Assembly: GCF_000319305.2 (NCBI RefSeq)
Contig: NZ_AMWJ02000001.1
Coordinates: 2,969,952-3,033,951 of the forward strand
Source: Pseudomonas bharatica CSV86
GTDB taxonomy: Bacteria > Pseudomonadota > Gammaproteobacteria > Pseudomonadales > Pseudomonadaceae
Direction of reading: 5' to 3'
Length of the DNA stretch: 64,000 nt
Below the pieces are notes generated by a model. The model did no database searches, was not told the origin of the DNA, and saw only the letters and a list, made by a program, of their open reading frames with translations. Of the stretch, positions 1-7,544 are shown piece after piece (within the stretch, counting starts at the first letter, position 1; the number at the start of each line of letters is the position of its first letter). A program made the translations under genes and the position numbers.

Positions 1-669
1 GTTGCGGATATGTTCCTGCATGGCCTTCTGCGCTGCGGCCGGAGAATGCCGGGCCAGGGCGCGCAGTATCTTGCGGTGTTCCTGCCAGGTTTCCATGGCG
101 CGCTCGGGACGGATGAACGGCAGCTTCTGGCTTTCGACGAAGATCGCTTCACTGCTGGTGACGATATGCAGCATCGCCAGGTTGCCACCGGCCTCCAGCA
201 GACGGCGGTGGAAGGCGAAATCCAGCTGCGCCGCCGCCTCGAAATTGCCCGCCCGCAGTTCCACGCGCATGGCCTCGACATTCACCTCAAGGGCATCGAG
301 GTCGTCGGCGGTCAGGGCATTGGCGGCCTGGCCGGCGGCGAAGCCTTCCAGCACGTAGCGCAACTGGAAGGTATCCGCCGCACCGATCTGGGCGGCGAAA
401 GGCCAGGCGAACCAGGGTGATTCACTAGCCGGTAGCGGCTTCGCCGCCTGCACGAACACGCCCTTGCCCGGCTGCACGCTGACCACGCCCAGCGCACTCA
501 GGGACGATAGCGCTTCGCGCAGTGACGCCCGGCTGACACCCAATCGCTCCGCCAGGTCGCGCTGCGATGGCAGGGCATCGCCAGCCTGGAATCCGCCTTC
601 GCGGATCAGTTGCTGGATAGCCTGCACGGCCTGCTCCGGGACGGCGCTGCGGGTGGGGGTTTCGAACAT
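1..669 (-). CDS. GntR-family regulator, FadR subfamily (partial, C-terminus off the left edge)
   Basis: Reading the minus strand from the ATG at 669 gives 223 uninterrupted codons down to base 1, so the end of the gene is outside the window. The first 70 residues form a winged helix: QQLIREGGFQAGDALPSQRD, then LAERLGVSRASLREALSSL, then a GVVSVQPGKGVFV wing. The rest is an alpha-helical FCD ligand domain with the expected metal-site region (DFAFHRRLLEAGGN). Proteins of this family are ligand-responsive repressors. It is divergent from the amino-acid ABC importer at 928-3745 and probably controls it. There is no clear ribosome-binding site in front of the ATG, and a candidate operator begins two bases upstream, so the true start could differ slightly. 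The ligand cannot be told from sequence. Confidence 0.9.
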   Translation of the reverse strand, partial: MFETPTRSAVPEQAVQAIQQLIREGGFQAGDALPSQRDLAERLGVSRASLREALSSLSALGVVSVQPGKGVFVQAAKPLPASESPWFAWPFAAQIGAADTFQLRYVLEGFAAGQAANALTADDLDALEVNVEAMRVELRAGNFEAAAQLDFAFHRRLLEAGGNLAMLHIVTSSEAIFVESQKLPFIRPERAMETWQEHRKILRALARHSPAAAQKAMQEHIRN

Positions 670-670
670 G

Positions 671-681
671 TGTTCAGACCA
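671..681. promoter_or_regulatory. Candidate GntR operator, copy 1
   Basis: TGTTCAGACCA is a near-palindrome (one mismatch around a central A) of the TGGTCnGACCA type bound by many FadR-subfamily regulators. It lies immediately upstream of the regulator start, suggesting autoregulation. The same 11-mer recurs at 807-817. Binding is inferred. Confidence 0.45.
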
Positions 682-806
682 GTCGGAACGGAAGATGCGC
701 TGTTTTACGTCCTTTCTCACCTGCCGCGCAAGTTTCGCTCCATCCTGGCGCAGGCCCGTGGCGCCTGCCTTTTCTCGGGGCATACGGCGCCGGCAAGACC
801 CACAAC

Positions 807-817
807 TGTTCAGACCA
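807..817. promoter_or_regulatory. Candidate GntR operator, copy 2
   Basis: This is a second exact copy of TGTTCAGACCA (the shared stretch extends two bases further, through AGT), 136 bp from the first. It lies 110 bp upstream of the importer's binding-protein gene. The pair sits in the 258-bp divergent gap, as expected for coordinated control of regulator and transporter. Confidence 0.45.
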
Positions 818-927
818 GTAATACCGCACAACACCTGCTTTCCAGCTCGTTTCCATGGTTTCCTCCGCAGGCTGGCACGGCGACTGCAATAGCCGGAAAC
901 ACACCTTTCCGCTGCGAGGCACCGACC

Positions 928-1707
928 ATGATTTCCTTCCGCAAACTCCTGCTTGCCACCCTGCTCTGCGGCAGCGCCCTCGGCGCCCAGGCCGATGTGC
1001 TCGGCGACATCACCCAGCGCGGCGTGCTCAAGGTCGCCGTGCCCCAGGACTTCCCGCCGTTCGGCTCGGTCGGCCCGGACCTCAAGCCCCGCGGCCTGGA
1101 TATCGACACCGCGCAACTGCTGGCGGACAAGCTGGGGGTGAAGCTGGCCCTGACCCCGGTCAACAGCACCAACCGCATCCCGTTCCTCACCACCGGCAAG
1201 GTCGACCTGGTGATCTCGAGCCTGGGCAAGAACCCCGAGCGCGAGAAGGTGGTGGACTTCTCCCTGCCCTACGCGCCCTTCTACCTCGGCGTGTTCGGCC
1301 CCGAAGACAGCAGTATCGACAAGGTCGAGGCCCTGGCCGGCAAGACCATCAGCGTGACCCGCGGCGCCATCGAGGACATGGAGCTCAGTGCCGTGGCCCC
1401 GCAGGGCACCACCATCAAGCGCTTCGAGGACAACAACTCGACCATCGCCGCCTACCTGTCCGGCCAGGTCGATCTGATTGCCAGCGGCAGCGTGGTGATG
1501 GCGGCGATCGCCGAGAAGAATCCGAAGAAGGTGCCGGTGCTCAAGGTCAAGCTCAAGGACTCGCCGGTGTACGTCGGCATGAGCAAGGAGCAGCCGGCGC
1601 TGCGCGACAAGGTCAACGCGATCCTCACCGAAGCCCGCAACGATGGCAGCCTCAACGCCAATGCCGAGAAATGGCTGAAGCAACCGCTGCCCGCCGACTT
1701 CCAGTGA
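928..1707 (+). CDS. Polar amino-acid ABC transporter substrate-binding protein (family 3)
   Basis: 259 aa. A signal peptide is visible (MISFRKLLLATLLCGSALGAQA), followed by a type II periplasmic-binding fold of SBP_bac_3 type. Recognisable segments are GVLKVAVPQDFPPFGSVGPD, RGLDIDTAQLLADKLGV, and DLVISSLGKNPEREKVVDFS, which resembles the family's I-T-x-x-R-x-K/E ligand motif region. The start at 928 was chosen because the signal peptide begins there; the frame is open upstream but with non-coding composition. It captures an amino acid or related polar solute in the periplasm for the two permeases and ATPase that follow. The specific substrate is not evident. Confidence 0.93.
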   Translation: MISFRKLLLATLLCGSALGAQADVLGDITQRGVLKVAVPQDFPPFGSVGPDLKPRGLDIDTAQLLADKLGVKLALTPVNSTNRIPFLTTGKVDLVISSLGKNPEREKVVDFSLPYAPFYLGVFGPEDSSIDKVEALAGKTISVTRGAIEDMELSAVAPQGTTIKRFEDNNSTIAAYLSGQVDLIASGSVVMAAIAEKNPKKVPVLKVKLKDSPVYVGMSKEQPALRDKVNAILTEARNDGSLNANAEKWLKQPLPADFQ

Positions 1708-1717
1708 GCCCTTGCGC

Positions 1718-2383
1718 ATGGCCTATCAATTCGATTTCGCTGCAGTACTGGCCCAGGGTGACCTGCTGCTCAAGGGTGCGCTGTTCACCCTGGAGCTGAC
1801 CCTGATCGGTACCGTGGCCGGCGTGGCCGTGGGCATCCTTGGCGCGGTGGTCCGCGCCTGGCAACTGCGTCCGTTCAACTGGGTGTTCGCGGCGTACGTG
1901 GAACTGATCCGCAACACACCCTTCATCGTCCAGCTGTTCTTCATCTTCTTCGGCCTGCCGGCCCTGGGCCTGCGCATGACGGAATGGCAGGCCGCGGTGC
2001 TGGCCATGATCATCAACCTGGGCGCCTATTCCACCGAGATCATCCGCGCCGGCATCCAGGCGATACCGCGGGGTCAGCTGGAAGCCGCGGCGGCCCTGGC
2101 CCTGAGCCGGGTCGAGACTTTCCGCCACGTAATCCTGCGCCCGGCCCTGGCGCGGGTATGGCCGGCGCTGTCGAGCCAGATCGTGATCGTCATGCTGGGT
2201 TCGGCGGTGTGCTCGCAGATTGCGACCGAAGAGTTGTCGTTCGCCGCCAACTTCATCCAGTCGCGCAACTTCCGCGCCTTCGAAACCTACCTGCTGACCA
2301 CCCTGGTGTACCTGCTGATGGCCATCGCCGTGCGCCAGGTGCTCAACCTGCTGGGCCGGCGCCTGATCCTGAGGAAAGGCTGA
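1718..2383 (+). CDS. Amino-acid ABC transporter permease (HisM/GlnP type), first subunit
   Basis: 221 aa integral membrane protein with about five hydrophobic segments. It carries the His/Glu/Gln/Arg/opine permease signature: YVELIRNTPFIVQLFFIFFG near residues 60-80 and the EAA cytoplasmic loop EAAAALALSRVETFRHVILR near 125-145. A TTG lies six bases upstream in frame, but the ATG at 1718 is more likely and leaves a 10-base gap after the binding-protein gene. It forms a heterodimeric inner-membrane channel with the next gene, whose ATG at 2383 overlaps this stop codon by one base (TGATG), implying translational coupling. Confidence 0.92.
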   Translation: MAYQFDFAAVLAQGDLLLKGALFTLELTLIGTVAGVAVGILGAVVRAWQLRPFNWVFAAYVELIRNTPFIVQLFFIFFGLPALGLRMTEWQAAVLAMIINLGAYSTEIIRAGIQAIPRGQLEAAAALALSRVETFRHVILRPALARVWPALSSQIVIVMLGSAVCSQIATEELSFAANFIQSRNFRAFETYLLTTLVYLLMAIAVRQVLNLLGRRLILRKG

Positions 2384-3030
2384 TGGAATTCACCTTGTGG
2401 GACATCGTCCGCAACCTGCTGGTCGGCCTGCAGTGGACCCTGCTGCTGTCGCTGGTGGCCTTCGTCTGCGGCGGCCTGGGCGGTTTGCTGATGCTGCTGG
2501 CACGAATCTCGGAAAACGCCAGCCTGCGCGTGCTTGCCCGCTGCTATATCGAGCTATTCCAGGGCACGCCACTGCTGATGCAGCTGTTCATGGTGTTCTT
2601 CGGCATTGCCCTGTTCGGCATCGACGTCTCGGCCTGGATGGCGGCGACAGTGGCGTTGACCCTGTTCACCAGCGCCTTCCTCGCCGAGATCTGGCGCGGC
2701 TGCGTCGAGTCGATCCCGCGCGGGCAATGGGAGGCAGGCTCGAGCCTGGCGCTGAACCGCTACGAGCAACTGCGCCATGTGATCCTGCCGCAAGCCCTGC
2801 GTATCGCCGTGGCGCCGACCGTCGGCTTTTCGGTGCAAGTGGTCAAGGGCACCGCGGTGACCTCGATCATCGGTTTCACCGAACTGACCAAGACCGGCGG
2901 CATGCTGGCCAATGCCACGTTCGAACCCTTCCTGATCTACGGCCTGGTTGCCCTGGGCTATTTCATCCTGTGTTTTCCATTGTCCCTGGGTGCGCGTTAC
3001 CTGGAGAGGAGGCTGCATGCCGCTGGTTAG
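2383..3030 (+). CDS. Amino-acid ABC transporter permease (HisM/GlnP type), second subunit
   Basis: 215 aa, with about five transmembrane helices. It has the paired family motifs YIELFQGTPLLMQLFMVFFG and the EAA loop EAGSSLALNRYEQLRHVILP. The start overlaps the previous stop codon (TGATG), and the 3' end overlaps the ATPase gene by 14 bases. Together with the preceding gene it makes the membrane part of the importer. Confidence 0.92.
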   Translation: MEFTLWDIVRNLLVGLQWTLLLSLVAFVCGGLGGLLMLLARISENASLRVLARCYIELFQGTPLLMQLFMVFFGIALFGIDVSAWMAATVALTLFTSAFLAEIWRGCVESIPRGQWEAGSSLALNRYEQLRHVILPQALRIAVAPTVGFSVQVVKGTAVTSIIGFTELTKTGGMLANATFEPFLIYGLVALGYFILCFPLSLGARYLERRLHAAG

Positions 3031-3745
3031 AGTGTCCGCGTTGCACAAGTACTACGGGGACAACCATGTCCTCAAGGGTGTCGACCTGAGCATCGAGCAA
3101 GGCGAGGTGGTGGCGATCATCGGACGCAGCGGCTCGGGCAAGAGCACCTTGCTGCGCACCCTGAACGGCCTGGAGTCGATCAATGATGGGGTGATCGAGG
3201 TGGACGGCGAGTACCTCGACGCCGCCCGTGCCGACCTGCGGTCGTTGCGACAGAAGGTCGGGATGATTTTCCAGCAGTTCAACCTGTTCCCGCACCTGAG
3301 CATCGGCGAGAACGTCATGCTCGCCCCGCAACTGGTGAAGAAAACGCCCAAGGCCGAAGCCCGCGAGCTGGCGCAGCGCATGCTCGACCGGGTCGGCCTG
3401 GGCAATCGTTTCGACGCCTTCCCCGACCAGCTTTCCGGTGGCCAGCAGCAGCGGGTGGCCATCGCCCGGGCCCTGGCGATGTCGCCGAAAGTGCTGTTAT
3501 GCGATGAAATCACCTCGGCGCTGGACCCGGAGCTGGTCAACGAAGTGCTGGCGGTGGTCCGCGAACTGGCGCGGGAAGGCATGACCCTGGTGATGGTCAC
3601 CCACGAAATGCGCTTTGCCCGTGAGGTAGGCGACAAGCTGGTGTTCATGCACCAGGGCAAGGTGCATGAGATGGGCGATCCGAAGGTGCTGTTCGACGCA
3701 CCGCAAACGCCGGAGCTGGCGAATTTCATTGGTAGCGTTGCCTGA
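3017..3745 (+). CDS. Amino-acid ABC transporter ATP-binding protein (GlnQ/HisP type)
   Basis: 242 aa ATPase with all nucleotide-binding motifs: Walker A GRSGSGKST (about residue 36), Q-loop MIFQQFNLFPHLS, signature LSGGQQQRVAIARALA, Walker B VLLCDEITSALDP, and switch histidine in MVTHEMRFA. The start at 3017 (MPLVRVSALHKYYGD) matches the family N-terminus; it lies within the end of the permease gene, after GAGAGGAGGCTGC. It powers import by the upstream permease pair. Last gene of the operon; a REP array follows. Confidence 0.94.
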   Translation: MPLVRVSALHKYYGDNHVLKGVDLSIEQGEVVAIIGRSGSGKSTLLRTLNGLESINDGVIEVDGEYLDAARADLRSLRQKVGMIFQQFNLFPHLSIGENVMLAPQLVKKTPKAEARELAQRMLDRVGLGNRFDAFPDQLSGGQQQRVAIARALAMSPKVLLCDEITSALDPELVNEVLAVVRELAREGMTLVMVTHEMRFAREVGDKLVFMHQGKVHEMGDPKVLFDAPQTPELANFIGSVA

Positions 3746-3753
3746 ACACAGAA

Positions 3754-3975
3754 CCCTGTGGGAGCTGGCTTGCCAGCGATGAGGCCGGCTTGAGCAATGA
3801 TGTTGTCAGATACGGCCAAATCGCTGGCAAGCCAGCTCCCACAAGGTACGCGCCGAACCCAGATTGTGTGGCCAGCACAAAAACCTGTGGGAGCTGGCTT
3901 GCCAGCGATGAGGCCGGCTTGAGCAATGATGCTGTCAGGTCAGGCCCAATTGCTGGCAAGCCAGTGCCCACAAGG
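3754..3975. repeat. Two tandem REP pairs (BIME-like)
   Basis: Two near-identical units (about 3754-3845 and 3884-3975) each contain GTGGGAGCTGGCTTGCCAGC, a spacer (GATGAGGCCGGCTTGAGCAATGATG...) and the inverted copy GCTGGCAAGCCAG. Even the spacers are nearly identical, so the unit was duplicated locally. It lies between the convergent importer operon and map and may form 3'-end hairpins for both. REP pairs of this sequence are typical of the P. putida/P. fluorescens group. Confidence 0.9.
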
Positions 3976-4746
3976 TTAGCGGCGGTTCTCAGGCCAGGTG
4001 GTGAGGACCTCGAATCCATCGCTGGTCACCACCACCATATGCTCCCACTGCGCCGACAATGAATTGTCCCTGGTGACCACCGTCCACTGGTCCGCCAGGG
4101 TCTGGGTCTGGCGCTTGCCGTAGTTGAGCATCGGCTCGATGGTGAAGATCATCCCTTCCTTCAGGCGCATGCCATAGCCACGCTGGCCGAAATGCAGGAT
4201 CTGCGGTTCGCCATGGTAGACCTGCCCGATGCCGTGTCCGCAGTACTCGCGGACCACACTGAATCCGGCGCCCTCGCCCACCGACTGGATGGCGTGGCCG
4301 ATATCACCCAGGGTCGCCCCCGGCCGCACCACGCGAATCCCCGCCCACATCGCCTCGAAGGTCACGTCGATCAAGCGCTGGGCTTCGGCGCTGACCTTGC
4401 CCACCGTGTACATGCGGCTGGTATCGCCGTACCAACCGTCCTTGATCACTGCCGTGTCGATATTGACGATGTCACCTTCGTTGAGCACCCGCGCCGACGG
4501 AATGCCGTGGCACACCACCTCGTTGACCGAGATGCAGAGGGTCTTGGGGAAACCGTGGTAGCCGACGTTGGCCGGGATGGCCTTCTGCACGTTGACGATG
4601 TAGTCGTGGCAGATGCGGTCCAGCTCATCGGTGCTGACCCCGGGCTGGACATGCGGCTTGATCATCGCCAGCACATCGGCGGCCAGTTCGGCGGCGATGC
4701 GCGAGCGGGCGATCTGCTCGGGGTATGCAGGGTGATGTTTCTCAAT
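3976..4746 (-). CDS. map: Type I methionine aminopeptidase, probable ATT start
   Basis: Removes the initiator methionine from nascent proteins. The five metal ligands of the family are present: the Asp pair in VNIDTAVIKDGWYGDTSRMY, His in YCGHGIGQVYHGEP, Glu in IFTIEPMLNYG, and Glu in SAQWEHMVVV. No ATG gives a natural start. The first ATG in frame (4815) lies deep inside the overlapping upstream gene and would add about 23 non-homologous residues. A good ribosome-binding site GGAGG lies six bases before an ATT at 4746, which overlaps the TGA of the ParD-like gene (ATTGA). From there the protein is IEKHHPAYPEQIARSRI..., 256 aa, matching family length. This is probably a second copy, since housekeeping map normally sits beside rpsB. 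Confidence 0.88.
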   Translation of the reverse strand: MEKHHPAYPEQIARSRIAAELAADVLAMIKPHVQPGVSTDELDRICHDYIVNVQKAIPANVGYHGFPKTLCISVNEVVCHGIPSARVLNEGDIVNIDTAVIKDGWYGDTSRMYTVGKVSAEAQRLIDVTFEAMWAGIRVVRPGATLGDIGHAIQSVGEGAGFSVVREYCGHGIGQVYHGEPQILHFGQRGYGMRLKEGMIFTIEPMLNYGKRQTQTLADQWTVVTRDNSLSAQWEHMVVVTSDGFEVLTTWPENRR

Positions 4747-4996
4747 GCTGGGCCTCCAGGACGCGTGGGCTCGAGGCGCCGTCAAGGGCGCAGACCTGCC
4801 TGATATCGAGGCCACCCTGCTGTTCGGCCTGGATCAGCAGACGGCAGATTTCGTTGTGGTTCAGGTCGGGATGCAGCTCGGCGAGCATGCCGATGCGCAT
4901 CCAGTGTTCGGCCTGGGCATTGATCGAGCGACTCAGGGCACTACTGGCGACGCGAAGGCTCTCATGCATGCTTTCAGAGATCTTTACGATACCCAT
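4742..4996 (-). CDS. ParD-like antitoxin-family protein
   Basis: 84 aa (86 if the first ATG at 5002 is used). The second ATG (4996) has better spacing from AGGAA. The sequence MGIVKISESMHESLRVASSA... RSINAQAEHWMRIGMLAELHPDLNHNEIC resembles the ribbon-helix-helix ParD-like family (PF11903/DUF3423 type), which binds DNA as a dimer. No ParE-type toxin is next to it. Instead its stop codon overlaps the aminopeptidase start, so the two are almost certainly co-translated. It may act as an autoregulator of this two-gene unit; that is inference. Confidence 0.75.
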   Translation of the reverse strand: MGIVKISESMHESLRVASSALSRSINAQAEHWMRIGMLAELHPDLNHNEICRLLIQAEQQGGLDIRQVCALDGASSPRVLEAQH

Positions 4997-5160
4997 GGAC
5001 ATTTCCTATATGAAACGCAGACGAATCGTATACTACCCGAAAATTTGCGCTGGGTAACATTTCCCGCTTGAAGCCCTGTACGGCGCTTCGCTGGAAAAGC
5101 ACAGTTTCGCGCTTACGCTTTATCGATAGCCCGGTCACGCATCTGCTCAAGGAAGTTCAA

Positions 5161-5763
5161 GTGCCATCGATCTACCAGCTCAAACCCCGCTTCCAGGCGC
5201 TGTTGCGCCCGGGTGTCAGCCGCCTGCATGAGCGCGGCGTCACCGCCAACCAGGTAACCCTCGCCGCCGCCCTGATCTCCGTACTGCTCGGCGTGTTGCT
5301 CGCCTGGGGCGCTTCCCATGCGTGGCTGTTCGCCCTGCTGCCGCTATGGATGCTGCTGCGCATGGCGCTCAATGCCGTGGACGGCATGCTCGCCCGGGAG
5401 TTCGGCCAGCAATCGCGCCTGGGCGCCTACCTCAACGAACTCTGCGACGTCATTGCCGATACCGCGCTGTACCTGCCCTTCGCCCTGCTGCCCGGGGTAT
5501 GGCCGCTGCTGGTGGTACTGGTGGCGGTGGCCGCGCTGGTCAGCGAATACGCCGGAGTCACGGGTCCGCTGGCCGGGGCTTCGCGACGCTACGACGGCCC
5601 CATGGGCAAGAGCGACCGTGCCTTCGTCTTCGGCGCCCTGGGCCTGGCAGTGGCCCTCGCCATGCCGCCAGCCTGGGTCAACGGCGTATTGCTGGTGGTC
5701 CTGCTGCTATGCCTGTTCACTCTCTATAACCGGGTTCGCCAAGGTCTGGCCGAAACCCGCTGA
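5161..5763 (+). CDS. CDP-alcohol phosphatidyltransferase family protein, YnbA-like
   Basis: 200 aa membrane protein starting at GTG 5161, chosen because AAGGAA lies six bases upstream. Family enzymes transfer a phospho-alcohol from a CDP donor using a D-x2-DG-x2-AR-x8-G-x3-D-x3-D motif. Here residues 71-96 read N-AV-DG-ML-AR-(x8)-G-AYL-N-ELC-D, so two of the four aspartates (first and third, normally metal ligands) are asparagine, while the fourth, the proposed catalytic base (D96), is kept. The neighbours (hydrolase-methyltransferase, PAP2-phosphatase, CdsA-like enzyme) match the E. coli ynbABCD set. It may make an unusual phospholipid or have altered metal use. Confidence 0.85.
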   Translation: MPSIYQLKPRFQALLRPGVSRLHERGVTANQVTLAAALISVLLGVLLAWGASHAWLFALLPLWMLLRMALNAVDGMLAREFGQQSRLGAYLNELCDVIADTALYLPFALLPGVWPLLVVLVAVAALVSEYAGVTGPLAGASRRYDGPMGKSDRAFVFGALGLAVALAMPPAWVNGVLLVVLLLCLFTLYNRVRQGLAETR

Positions 5764-5789
5764 ACTCCAGCCGGATAAGGATCTGTCCC

Positions 5790-7544
5790 ATGCGTCAGGT
5801 GCATTCATCGCATTTCACCACCCATGACGGCGTCGAGCTGTTCTATCGCCACTGGCCGGCACAACGCGAGCCGGGCCAGGCCAGGAAGGCCGTGGTCATG
5901 TTCCATCGCGGCCATGAACACGGCGGCCGCATGGCTCACCTGGTAGACGAACTGGACCTGCCCGACCACGACTTCTTCGCCTGGGACGCCCGCGGCCACG
6001 GCCAGTCCCCGGGCACCCGCGGCGACAGCCCGGGCTTCGCCCACAGCGTGCGCGACGTGCAGACCTTCATTTGCCATATCGGCGACCAGCACGGGATTCC
6101 CGAAACGGATATCGCCGTTCTCGCCCAAAGCGTCGGCGCCGTGCTGGTGGCGACCTGGGCCCATGACTACGCACCCAAGGTGCGCTGCCTGGTGCTGGCC
6201 TCGCCGGCCTTCGATATCAAGCTGTACGTGCCCTTCGCCCGCCCCGGTCTCAAGGCCCTGCGCGCCTGGCGCGGCAATTTCTTCGTCAACAGCTACGTCA
6301 AGCCGCAGTTGCTTACCCATGATCCGGAGCGGGTGCTGAGCTACCGCAGCGATCCGCTGATCACCCGGCCGATCTCGGTGAACATGCTGCTTGGCCTGTA
6401 CGATGCTGCAGACCGGGTGGTGGCCGACGCCCAAGCGATCCAGATCCCCACGCAACTGCTGATTTCCGGGGCCGACGTGGTGGTCCGGCGCAAGCCGCAG
6501 GAAGATTTCTTCGAGCGCCTTGGCACCCTGCACAAGGAAAAGCACATCCTCCCCGGCTTCTTCCACGACACCCTCGGCGAGCGCGATCGCGGCCATGCCC
6601 TGGCACGGATCCGGCGTTTCGTCCGCCAGTGTTTCCAGCAGCCCGCGCAGCGCCCGAGCCTGCTCGACGCCGACAGGCAGGGCGCCAGCTGCGCCGAGGC
6701 CGAGAGCCTGGCTGCGCCGTTGCCGAAATACTCGCCGCGCAACCTCTACTGGCAGGCCACCCGCGCCTCGCTGCGCCTGGGCAAGGGGCTGTCCGAGGGC
6801 ATCAAGCTGGGCTTCGACACCGGTTTCGATTCCGGCAGCACCCTCGACTACGTCTACCGTAACCAGCCCGCCGGCAAGGGCAACTTCGGCCAGTTGGTGG
6901 ACCGCAACTACCTCGACGCCATCGGCTGGCGCGGCATCCGCCAGCGCAAGCTGCATGCCGAGGAACTGCTGCGCCTGGCCATCGCCCGCCTGCGTGAACA
7001 AGGGCGGGCGGTGCATATCGTCGATATCGCCGCCGGCCACGGGCGCTACATTCTAGAAGCACTGGAAGGGCTGGAACAGCGTCCCGATTCGATCCTGCTG
7101 CGCGACTACAGCGAGCTGAACGTCAGCCAGGGCAGCGCGCTGATCGAGGAGAAAGGCCTGGGCGATATCGCCCGCTTCGTGCGTGGCGACGCCTTCGACC
7201 GGGCGTCCCTCGCCGCCCTTGATCCACGGCCGAGCGTGGCAGTGGTGTCCGGGCTGTACGAGCTGTTCCCCGACAACGACCTGATCCGCGCCTCCCTCGG
7301 CGGCCTGGCCGATGCCGTCGAAGACGGCGGCTACCTGGTCTACACCGGCCAGCCGTGGCACCCGCAACTGGAGATGATCGCCCGTGCCCTGACCAGCCAT
7401 CGCGACGGTCAGCCCTGGGTGATGCGTCGGCGCAGCCAGGCGGAGATGGACCAACTGGTCGAGGCCGCCGGCTTCCGCAAGCTGGAGCAGCGCATCGATG
7501 AATGGGGCATCTTCAGCGTCAGCCTGGCCCGGCGGGTACGTTGA
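5790..7544 (+). CDS. Bifunctional alpha/beta hydrolase / SAM-dependent methyltransferase, YnbC-like
   Basis: 584 aa. Residues 1 to about 290 are a monoacylglycerol-lipase-like alpha/beta hydrolase, with FHRGHEHGGR as oxyanion region, nucleophile elbow LAQSVGAVL (A-Q-S-V-G, Ser about 111), and a late His in LPGFFHDTLGERDR. Residues about 310-584 are a class I methyltransferase with motif I VDIAAGHGRYILEAL and an acidic motif ILLRDYSELN. This fusion is the hallmark of YnbC. The start has AAGGAT seven bases upstream. The stop overlaps the next start (TGATG). A membrane-lipid substrate is inferred from the operon. Confidence 0.87.
   Translation: MRQVHSSHFTTHDGVELFYRHWPAQREPGQARKAVVMFHRGHEHGGRMAHLVDELDLPDHDFFAWDARGHGQSPGTRGDSPGFAHSVRDVQTFICHIGDQHGIPETDIAVLAQSVGAVLVATWAHDYAPKVRCLVLASPAFDIKLYVPFARPGLKALRAWRGNFFVNSYVKPQLLTHDPERVLSYRSDPLITRPISVNMLLGLYDAADRVVADAQAIQIPTQLLISGADVVVRRKPQEDFFERLGTLHKEKHILPGFFHDTLGERDRGHALARIRRFVRQCFQQPAQRPSLLDADRQGASCAEAESLAAPLPKYSPRNLYWQATRASLRLGKGLSEGIKLGFDTGFDSGSTLDYVYRNQPAGKGNFGQLVDRNYLDAIGWRGIRQRKLHAEELLRLAIARLREQGRAVHIVDIAAGHGRYILEALEGLEQRPDSILLRDYSELNVSQGSALIEEKGLGDIARFVRGDAFDRASLAALDPRPSVAVVSGLYELFPDNDLIRASLGGLADAVEDGGYLVYTGQPWHPQLEMIARALTSHRDGQPWVMRRRSQAEMDQLVEAAGFRKLEQRIDEWGIFSVSLARRVR

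Noticed and set aside
3754..3975. REP hairpins as dedicated terminators
   Set aside because: They could stop or stabilise transcripts but lack T-tracts, so they are listed as repeats only.
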